This document shows positions 56,264 to 64,000 of a stretch of DNA of 64,000 nucleotides, one piece after another. Within the stretch, counting starts at the first letter, position 1. Every line of letters starts with the position of its first letter. The stretch is taken from contig OY282605.1 of NCBI GenBank assembly GCA_958298945.1, positions 37,426,811 through 37,490,810 of the forward strand, given 5' to 3'. A program made the position numbers and the translations under genes. The notes below the pieces were generated by a model, which saw only the letters and a program-made list of their open reading frames with translations, did not search any database and had not been told where the DNA came from. Source of the DNA: Atherix ibis (Eukaryota; Arthropoda; Insecta; Diptera; Athericidae).

Positions 56264-57122
56264 GTGTCCCTAAAAAACGCGAAAAGTAAATGACACATGC
56301 CGTAATTGAATTTTTTTTTTGGGGTTTTATGGCATGTAACCCATTTTGTTAAAACCACATGTTAGCAACATGTAGGCACAAAAAAATGGATTCCCATATC
56401 AGAAAAGCGAGGAACATTAACTGTTATTAAGGTGCATTTTTGAAGAAGAATGTATTTTTGAAGAAGAATAGTCTGATGCGATCTCCAGCCCGAAATCCAC
56501 ACCAAACAGTACACGTGATTGACACAATTATTGCTTAAGAATCACTTAAGAATTTTCTGAACCATAAAGGCTGATGAAAATAAGCCTCATCGCTGAAGAT
56601 GATTTTGTTCGAAAAGTCAGCATCCACTTTTTTTTGTTCCACAATCCATTCAACCAATTTCATTCACTGTGCATGATCAGTGGGCTTCAGTTCTTGGGTC
56701 AATTGAACTTTCTAAACATGTATATACAAATATTTTGTTATAATACGCTATATAGAGCTTCTCGACATGTCATGAACTCTCAGAAATACCGTCACGAACT
56801 GTTCCGGTGTTTTGTCTTGAAAAACTTTTTGAAAGACAGCCACCGTGGTTAAGATCACCAAATTTTTTAAATTAATCTCTTCACAGTTTATGAAGTTAAA
56901 TCACTATTCCGACCATATTTTATACGATAATTGCAAACTGTAGCTGCCAAAACTTCATTATTTTTAAAACAAAAATGGAAACAAGTTGTTTTTCTATATA
57001 TCGCTCCATTTTTAATAACCCGTGAGCTGTCACCTGTCACATTATCTTTTCTGTTCATTGGTAACACTTTATTGCACAAATGGTGCAGAAATCAAATCTT
57101 GCGTTATATTCGGGATACCCTG
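56264..57122 (-). mobile_element. DD41D element, internally deleted
   Basis: Ends: AGGGTGTCCCTAAAAAACGC at about 56264 and, read inward from the right, AGGGTATCCCGAATATAACG at 57122, inverted repeats of about 25 bp. On the minus strand the leader has TGACAGGTGACAGCTCACGG. Protein pieces are TQELKPTDHAQ (56685-56720), EWIVEQKKVDADFSNKIIFS and DEAYF (first Asp, about 56580-56640), ENS-VI, and VWCGFRAGDRIRLFFFK. WF-QNGLHA near 56330 is the decayed second-Asp block, after which the element ends without the third. A 17-bp unit is duplicated at 56436-56468. Confidence 0.78.
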
Positions 57123-58499
57123 TATTTTATGTAAACGATACATTTACAGAAATTATTTATTACCCAACAAAATGAATTCGTATTTAAGTTTTAATTCACC
57201 ACCAAAATTATTATTTCGAAAAACAGCATAGCAATACGTCATGCTGTTTAAGATTTAGGTTAGCAAACAAACGGTTGACAGCTGTGTCTTCTTTCTCTTT
57301 TCCTCTTTCTCTAGCTATATCTTTCTTTTCAAATGTTATGAAAGCACCAACTGAAGACTGCACCAAACGATGATATTATATTAAATTGAATAAATTGGAG
57401 AGCGTCCGCTTCTCCCTACTTCCTGTTAAACATTTCCGGCGTATTCACAAAATTAGTCCCACATACCAAGAGCTAAAATGTCACACATCAAAAATTTAAA
57501 AAATAAAACAAACACTAACATCAAAATCTCAAGGATTATGCACGTAAGCTATTAAAAATCTCCTCTTTTCTCGCCTCATCACTTAAAGGACTTCATCAAT
57601 TTTGTCAGAAACAATAAAAGCAAACTTGTTTTGAGATAAACGACTAGTGTTTGTAAGAGTCACATTCTGAGTAACTAAACCTACAAGATAGTCTGAATGT
57701 TATGTGATGTGTGCACTTCATACTTATAAAGTTTGACATTTGTTCAAAACTTGTAAAACTTGAAAGTCCGCCACCACAACATAAACTTGTCACGTACCAC
57801 CCTTCCATATTCTTCAATGCACTTGTCTGTAGTTGGAAAAATGAAAATTTTGTCCTTCTGAACCACATTGTGGACTCTATTTGGTACAATTCAGACACTT
57901 GGGAATAAACTTTTCATTTACTACCAAAGTGCTGGACAAGCAAACCAGACTATCAAGCCAGAAACTCTTGCTGTATTTACTTGATCATTTCAAATGGTAA
58001 ATTTAAAACTTTAAACAAATATACTATAACTGGGAATTTAACACAAAAAATTAATAAAATACGTTTAACAAATTATGGTCAAATTGAGTTTCATTTGTTT
58101 ACTTATAAAAAAATAAAAAAAAATAATATTTTTAAAAACTTTTCCCATAAGTGTGTCTTTTCTATAAAATTTAAATCAATTAATTTCATAATTAATTTTT
58201 AGATAAAATTTTCTGTTAAAAAATTTAAAAGCAATTAATTTCATAAATTAATTTAAAATATTGTGGAGCATTGAATTGGGAGTAGACATCAAACAACGAA
58301 AAATTATCTCTTTAGAATTGGAACGTTTTGTGGATCCCAAAAGATAAATTTCATAAATCTAAATTGGCTTTACACTATTTATTGATAGTTTCGAATGGCC
58401 GTTTAGTAGTATAAGCAGTTGTAGATAACTTCTGATAAATTCAAGTCTTTTTAAGACTAGAATTTTTAGGTGAAGTGTAAGGTAACGCACTTTCTTCTT
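57123..58499. other. Spacer, nothing firmly recognised
   Basis: 57240-57910 has mixed composition with short open frames on both strands at 57644-57908; neither resembles a known family. 57980-58260 is AT-rich with a repeated ATTAATTTCATAA phrase at about 58181 and 58235. Confidence 0.35.
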
Positions 58500-58735
58500 T
58501 AGTATCGGTTATCCTTGGCAAATAGTAAAAGTAATGTGAGTACTTTTTTGTTCATTTACCTTTACTAACCATCTCGTAAGTATAATAATTATAATTATTT
58601 ATAATTTTAAATAATTAGTAATAGTAGTCTTCGAATTAGATGGGATGGCACTTTTTTAAATACTATACAAAATCGGACCAAGAATACTACCTTGTGTGAT
58701 TGCAGTAGAGATAGGGTCTACCAATGAGAACTTTT
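58500..58735 (-). mobile_element. Jockey-like LINE reverse transcriptase fragment
   Basis: The minus strand from 58708 back reads STAITQGSILGP, the AGVPQGSILGP block of jockey-type reverse transcriptase. AAATAGTAAAAGTAATGTGA at 58518-58537 is shared with the fragment at 39.8 kb in the same relative position. Confidence 0.6.
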
Positions 58736-58949
58736 TCAATTTTGAACAGAACACACATTTTGAATGACAATAATGTCATTCTTTATTGAAAATTGTTATA
58801 CAGACTTTACTATTTAAGAATAAAAAATAATATTAAACCAATATATTCCACGATTACGTTTACAGACATCGATCCTATCGATCATATTTTTGCATAATTG
58901 TGGCTCTATTTCATGGATGACGCAATTGATATTGAATTTTAACTCTTGA
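58736..58949. other. Spacer
   Basis: AT-rich; TGAATGACAATAATGTCATT near 58760 makes a short hairpin. No gene. Confidence 0.35.
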
Positions 58950-59183
58950 ATTATGTATGAACTATTCTCATAAAACTTATCTTTTAAATAACATTATGAA
59001 AAGAAGTACACCAACGTTAAATCACAGGATCTTGTTAGCTAATTACCATCACCTCGACGTAAAATTAGACGTCCATTGAATTTGTATTTTAATAAATCGA
59101 TTGTTTCTTGGGCAGTGTGGTATGTAAAGATTATGATACATTGATGAATGTAGTGATTGTTTATTAACTATTGCTGATTTCTA

Positions 59184-60446
59184 CAGTGTGGATCATTTAA
59201 AAGTTCCATTTTAAAAAGTTAATAAAAAAACTAGTGCATATTTTTTCAAATTTCCGGTTTTATTAGAAAGATTGAACCTTGAAATTTAAGAATAAAATAC
59301 AACATCATTTAAATAACTGCCACTGCTGGCCTTGCAGTACCCCAATCGCTCGACCCAATTTTTCAGTACATTTTCAATTGTCCGAGCCTGTATCTTCAAT
59401 AGCAACTTTGATTTCGTGTTTCAAGGCCTCAATTATCTCTGGATGGCTTGCGTAACATTTATCATTAACGGTTTCCCACAGAAAATAATCCAACGGGTTC
59501 AAATCATATATCCGAGGCGGCCAATTGACATCAGAATTTCGGCTGATTATTCGCTTTTCGAAAGCTGTGCCCAAAAGTTGCATTGTTACGTTGGCTGTGT
59601 TTGACAAGTGGCCCCGTCCTGTTGAAACCAAATGTCGTCCATTCCATTATCTTTAACTTTTGGAAACAAAAATTCGTTGAGCATGCCACGATAGCGATCA
59701 CTTTTGACCGTAACGGCGGCTCCTTCATCGTTTTTGAAGAAAAACGGGCCAATGATGCCTCCAGTCCAAAATCCGCACCAAACCGCTGGCTTAACTCGTT
59801 GTGGATGCATCGGCTTTTCCATGGTGACGTATGGATTTTCTGAGCCTCAGATGCGACAATTTTGTTTGTTGACATAGCCACCGAGATGGAAATGCTGATT
59901 CATTTTTTTGAAAAGATGATTTTTTAGTAAAAATGCTCATCTTTGGCCAATTGATCTTGAGCCCATTGGGCAAACGGAAAACGCATCGGATGGTCATGCG
60001 AGGTCTTTATGCAAAATTATCAACAGAGAAGTGCGAGAAATATTCAATTCCTGAGAACGGTGACGAGTTGATGTTGATGGATGATCACGGACTTTTCAGC
60101 AACGGCAGCAATATTCTTGGTCGTACGCACTGTATTAGAGCGGGAACGAGTTGCTTTGGCAACCAACAAACCAGTTTCGCGAACTCGCTTCACGAATTTG
60201 TCCACAAGTTGACGTGATGGCATTCGATCTTTGTTCATTTTTTTTTTAAATTTCTCACAGTTTGGGTTGAAGACTCACCACTTTGGAAGTAAGTTCTCAA
60301 TATTTTCCAGTTTTCTTCAAGCGTATGAATTACTATTTCGTAAAATTCAGACTTTCAACTAACAATCTGTCAATTCGTGATGACATTTAACACTCAAGTA
60401 CTTCAAATAAATAGTGGTTCAAAATGCAACTAGATGGACCACCCTG
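59184..60446 (-). mobile_element. DD41D element, full length, fourth terminus type
   Basis: CAGTGTGGATCATTTAAAAG at 59184 and, read inward from 60446, CAGGGTGGTCCATCTAGTTG are the terminal repeats (about 28 bp, several mismatches), with TA on both sides (59182-59183, 60447-60448). Length 1263 bp. It lies inside an older relic of the same class. Confidence 0.88.
59286..60238 (-). pseudogene. DD41D transposase, nearly full length, frameshifted
   Basis: From ATG at 60238: MNKDRMPSRQLVDKFVKRVR and TRSRSNTVRTTKNIAAVAE, the N-terminal DNA-binding region. A shift follows, then a decayed linker. The first-Asp block is replaced by LFKKMNQHFHLGG (relatives IFSDEAHFHLGG), so that Asp is gone. Next come CRI-GSENPYVTMEKPMHPQ, VWCGFWTGGIIGPFFFKND, VTVKSDRYRGMLNEFLFPKV and WFQQDGATC (second Asp). 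After another shift there is VNWPPRIYDLNPLDYFLWET (third Asp). Joining the two frames at the shift gives 41 residues between the last two Asp. The C-terminus LNDVVFYS is in a further frame. Confidence 0.87.
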
Positions 60447-60610
60447 TAGATACTTATATGCAAAAATTTTGCTTCAGAAAATAGCCGTCTAAGTAGAAAT
60501 GAGTTTCATCTGAGTAAACGATTTTTCTTGAAAAACCAGCTTTCACAAATTAATTATTTTTCATAATGGATTTGATTTATTTTAATACAATTTTCGAGCA
60601 AAATTAAAGA

Positions 60611-61279
60611 TAATATAATAAATGGTAAGCCTTTTAATATGAATAACTTAAAAAACTGAATACCAAAACTTTTAACGTAGCTAATTTTAACGCAATTAAA
60701 AAAAAAATTTTAATCAGTAAACCCATGAAACGAATGAAGCTCTTAAGCTTCTAAAGGTGTCAGTATGTCTAATAGGATCAAAATTATGGTAAGTATTTGA
60801 GGGTAAATTTTCTCTTCATATTAATGGATTATGGAATCCTCAAATCGATAAGAGTCCTCTTAATAGAAGTTTTTCAAAAATTTTAACGATAATTGCAAGA
60901 AAGCTAATAGTTCTATAGAAAATTGTGGCTTATATAACTTAGGATTAATTTGAATAATAAAAAATTTATTAAATTGTATTAAAAATGTATCTAATCAAAA
61001 TTTGATTTCAGGATAGGTGATGTTATTAGGTCGTAATCAAAGGTATTTGCAAGGACAAGAATAATAGATTTAATTTCAGAGAATTTATTGTACACATTTT
61101 TGCAGAAATTTTCAAAGGGATTGGAAACTTAAATTTATTTTTTATATTAAGCAGCAATTTCGCGCCGAATTTAGACAGACCTAAATCCAGTGCATACTTG
61201 GTGCCAACAGGTAGATCTCAATATAAACCCTCAAAAAACGGTAGTAGTTTCATTCAATAAACGTATAAGTTGAAGCTTA
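60611..61279. other. AT-rich spacer
   Basis: No gene or terminal repeats seen. Confidence 0.45.
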
Positions 61280-62538
61280 CGTGGGCTACTATATATATTT
61301 CTGGCCTAATAATGAAAATGCGAATATTTATCAACGAAAAAGGTTTTATTGTTTTTCAAAATATTCTCCATCAAGATTTATACACTTTTGCATGCGCTCA
61401 AACCAATTTTCGAAGCACTTTTTCCACTCCGATTGAGACACCTCCAAAACATGGTTTTTGAATGCTTCAACAGCATCTTCTGGCGACGAAAATCAAAAAG
61501 AAGTCATTGGGTGCCAAGTCAGGGCTGTACGGAGGATGACCCATCAATTCGACGTTTTGTCCGGTCAAAAAGGCGCTGGTTTGAGCCGATGTGTGAGAGC
61601 TCGCATTGTCATGGTGCACAATGATTCGACTTCTCTTGTTCGTTTTTCGAATTTCTCCGAAGACTTCAGGCAAACAAATGGTGGTGTACCACTCAGAATT
61701 GACCGTCCTACGTTGCACAAGCGGAACAGTCGCCACATGACCAGTTTTGCCAAAGAAACAAGCGACCATTTGCTTCGAAGTGCTTCTTCCACGAACAACT
61801 TTCGTTGGATTTGACTCGTCTTGGAAGACCCACACGGTCGATTGCTGTTTTGTTTCGGGCTCATACGCATAGATCCATGATTCGTCACCTGTGACGATCT
61901 TATAAACGTCTTTTGAAGCACCGCGATCGTATTTTTTCAGCATTTCTTTACACCAATCCACACGAGCCTTTTTTTGAGCGATTGTCAAATTGTGCGGGAT
62001 CCAACGAGAACAAACCTTTTTTACGGCCAGGTGTTCATGCAATATCGAATGTATGCTGGTGGGAGAAATGCCTAGGCATGCCTCTATCTCACGGTATGTC
62101 ACATGACGGTCTTGCATTATCAGTTCACGTACGGCATCGATGTTTTCTGGAACAACGGCTGTTTTTGGACGACCTTCACGGAATTCGTCTTTGAGCGAGC
62201 GTCGGCCACGATTGAATTCGTTGTACCAGTTTTTCACAGTGCTATAGGATGGTGCTTCATAGCCATACAAAGATTTAAGTTCATCGATGCACTCTTGTCG
62301 TGATAATCCACGTCGAAAGTTGTGAAAAATGATCGCACGAAAATGTTCACGAGTTAATTCCATTTTTTTGCCAAATTGATTTTTTCAAGTCACTGTAAAC
62401 AACACAAATGATAGTCGTACGTCAAAACGTTCTGAGTACGTTTATGCTAAAAAATGTCAAACTTTCCAATGGAAATGTCAGATCGCACCTGGCAACACTT
62501 AGTGTTGCCTAGGCCAGAAATATATATAGTAGCCTACG
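61280..62538 (-). mobile_element. DD34D mariner, nearly intact
   Basis: CGTGGGCTACTATATATATT at 61280 and its inverse ending at 62538 are terminal repeats of 29 bp with one mismatch, flanked by TA at 61278-61279 and 62539-62540. Length 1259 bp. The matching ends and nearly open gene make it the youngest-looking element in the window. Confidence 0.93.
61346..62363 (-). pseudogene. Mariner transposase, one frameshift from complete
   Basis: ATG at 62363 (MELTREHFRAIIFHNFRRGL) opens 298 codons. They hold the paired helix-turn-helix region (YSTVKNWYNEFNRGRRSLKD, GRPKTAVVPENIDAVRELIM, VTYREIEACLGISPTSIHSI), IVTGDESWIYAYEPE (first Asp), IIVHHDNASSHTSAQT (second Asp) and [15 protein letters not shown] (third Asp, 34 residues between). 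One extra base in the TTTTTGATTTTCG stretch (about 61485-61497) then shifts the frame. The remaining codons read SSPEDAVEAFKNHVLEVSQS and WKKCFENWFERMQKCINLD, ending YFEKQ at 61346-61348. The span is 1018 bases, i.e. 339 codons plus one. The shift could also be a sequencing error, in which case this copy might be functional. Confidence 0.93.
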
Positions 62539-62540
62539 TA

Positions 62541-62655
62541 TCAAGGTTATGATGAATGGAACTGAACTTGAGTTCTCTTCTAAGGTCTAATGTTATATCT
62601 TGAGACCTCATAAAAGAACTTACGGTCAGTATTTATAAATATCTAGTGGACTCAA
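62541..62655. other. Short spacer between two mariners
   Basis: 115 bases separate two neighbouring mariners. Nothing recognised. Confidence 0.4.
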
Positions 62656-62657
62656 TA

Positions 62658-63948
62658 CCACCTTGATCAAAAAGTTACCGGAATTTATACAGAAAATTAA
62701 AAATACAAGTTTATTTATTTAATCTATATTGTCCCCTTCAAAGTAATCCCCATCGACTTTAACACACTTATGCCAGCGCTTGATCCAACCCTCGAAACAT
62801 TTTTTATATTCGGTTTTCGGTATGTCCATCAGTGCTTCCTGCGATTTTTCCATTACTTCCTCTCGGCTGTTGAAACGCGTTCCCCGTAATGGTTTTTTAA
62901 CTCGATTGAACAGAAAGAAGTCACAGGGAGTCAAATCAGGTGAATTCGGTGGTTTTTGGATGGTATTTGTTGCATTTTTCGTCAAAAAAATTACGAATAA
63001 TGATGGCACTGTGCGACGGTGCGTTATCATTTTGCAAAATCCACGAGTTTTCTGCCCACAATTCTGGTTTCTTTCGGCGAATTGCTTCACGCAAACGTCT
63101 TATAACGCCCAAATAATACTCTTTGTTTACTGTCCGGCCTCCTGGCAAAAATTGTAATCCATGAAAACCGTGAGCATTGCCTTCTTTTTTGACTGAAAAC
63201 GACGTGGTTTTGGTCTCGGCTCATTTGGTGAACGCCATTCACTTGCCTGATGTCTGGATTGCGTGTTGTACTCATAAACTCACATCTCCTCTCCAGAAAT
63301 GATCCTTTTGATGAATGTGGGATCGGACTCAGCCTCGCAAATCATGTCGTTTGCGACGTCAACACGGTCTCTTTTTTGCATGAAATTGAGGTCTTTTGGC
63401 ACCAACTTTGCTGCTACACGACGGAAACCCAAATCATTAACCAAAATGTCTTGGACGGATCCATAGGCAATGTTCAAGTCCTCCGCTATCTCTCTGATGG
63501 TTAATTTGCTGTTATTGACCAACATTTCTTTTACTTTATCAATGTTTTCGTCGGTTTTTGATGTCGATGGTCTGCCACTGCGTTCATCATCTTCGATTGA
63601 CTCACGATGACTTTTGAACCGCTCGTGCCACTGGTAAACGATCATTTTCTTTAGAGAATCGTTGCCGAAACACTTTTTCAACATTTCCAACGTTCGCGCA
63701 CCATTAAATCAGTTTTTTACGCAAAATTTATGTTCGTTGTTGCAAATTTAAATTCATTTCTAAAATTGTAAAAAATCGCCAACACACACAGAGATAGATA
63801 TACTCTTGGCTACGTAACTTTTGCAAATGTCAAACTATGACGCTAAGATTTAGAGGGAATATCAACAACAGATACACCAACTTAACAAAACTCAAAAATT
63901 GGAACGTTGGGAGCGCCACAAGTTCCGGGAACTTTTTGATCAAAGTGG
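62658..63948 (-). mobile_element. DD34D mariner, CCACCTTGATCAAAAAG type, full length
   Basis: CCACCTTGATCAAAAAGTTA at 62658 and its inverse AACTTTTTGATCAAAGTGG ending at 63948 are terminal repeats with two mismatches, flanked by TA (62656-62657, 63949-63950). Length 1291 bp. The transposase is related to, but distinct from, that of family A. Confidence 0.92.
62719..63710 (-). pseudogene. Mariner transposase, several frameshifts, first Asp lost
   Basis: The first 30-40 residues are disrupted (an MVRERWKC start near 63709, then a stop). From 63690 a 136-codon frame gives YQWHERFKSHRESIEDDERS, GRPSTSKTDENIDKVKEMLV, LTIREIAEDLNIAYGSVQDI, RRVAAKLVPKDLNFMQKRDR and IISGEEM, where relatives have ITGDETW: the first catalytic Asp is Glu. 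Next, across shifts, come VNKEYYLGVIRRLREAIRRK, ILQNDNAPSHSA (second Asp), PPNSPDLTPCDFFLF (third Asp) and the C-terminus KCFEGWIKRWHKCVKVDGDY, stopping at 62719-62721. Confidence 0.88.
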
Positions 63949-63950
63949 TA

Positions 63951-64000
63951 TTCACCTAAAACTCATAACTTACCAATTTTACTGATAGAGCAACTAGAGC
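63951..64000. other. Window edge
   Basis: Fifty bases of unassigned flank. Confidence 0.3.

Larger units (their letters stand above)
58950..60610 (-). mobile_element. Older DD41D relic, split by a younger DD41D element
   Basis: Right part 60447-60610: minus-strand KAGFSRKIVYSDETHFYLD, the first-Asp block. Left part 58950-59183: minus-strand YHTAQETIDLL and then TRSCDLTL, the segments around the second and third Asp. The sequence between them is the complete DD41D element at 59184-60446. Confidence 0.75.

Noticed and set aside
61458..62303. Plus-strand frames of 66-118 codons
   Set aside because: Shadows of the 298-codon minus-strand mariner transposase.
1..64000. tRNA, rRNA, CRISPR arrays or bacterial operons
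   Set aside because: Looked for by eye; no cloverleaf with recognisable A and B boxes, no rRNA text, no regularly spaced repeats, and no ribosome-binding-site-led gene strings were seen.

Overview
The window is AT-rich eukaryotic DNA. It has spliced exons with GT/AG borders, phase-matched introns and polyadenylation signals, and it carries many animal-type transposable elements: DD34D mariners, DD41D mariner-like elements, R1-clade and jockey-type LINEs, and MITEs. The combination points to an insect, most likely a fly. No bacterial-type genes, operons, rRNA, tRNA or CRISPR arrays were seen.

Host genes are sparse. Four exons at 8298-9432 (+) encode the 3' part of a small two-Ig-domain cell-surface protein with a hydrophobic, GPI-signal-like C-terminus. 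A single exon at 35822-35885 (+) encodes a signal peptide and ends in the same intron phase that the Ig gene needs from its missing first exon. It lies downstream of that gene, so it is probably the first coding exon of a neighbouring gene, possibly a paralogue, whose other exons lie beyond the window or in a very long intron.

Most of the rest is a transposon graveyard. DD34D mariners lie at 3.8-4.85, 11.3-12.5, 18.8-20.0, 20.6-22.3, 26.6-27.5, 42.35-43.65, 47.9-48.8, 50.5-51.0, 52.3-53.6, 61.3-62.5 and 62.7-63.9 kb. The 61.3-62.5 kb copy is almost intact, with one frameshift found. DD41D-type elements or relics occur at about 4.9, 6.9, 13.1, 16.5, 20.45, 20.65-21.5, 22.4, 27.5-28.2, 37.8/39.3, 43.7-44.6, 46.9-47.9, 53.9, 55.7-57.1 and 59.0-60.6 kb, with at least four different terminal sequences. 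R1-clade LINE pieces lie at 24.8-26.2, 30.85-31.5 and 37.9-39.2 kb, the last with a 12-bp target-site duplication. An RNase H-bearing LINE relic is at 51.0-52.2 kb and jockey-like RT fragments at 6.2, 39.9 and 58.6 kb.

Several insertions are nested: a DD41D element inside a DD34D mariner (20.6-22.3 kb), a DD41D element inside an older DD41D relic (59-60.5 kb), an R1 LINE inside a DD41D relic (37.9-39.2 kb), and a 388-bp MITE inside an unrecognised 0.75-0.9-kb repeat (31.8-32.9 kb) that has a second, inverted copy at 7.16-8.04 kb.

The most unusual signal is a set of perfect snap-back palindromes with arms of 17-43 bp and short loops. In two of them, inside decayed transposon genes, the coding frame shows which arm is ancestral and which is an inverted copy. 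This looks like templated inverted duplication by strand switching.
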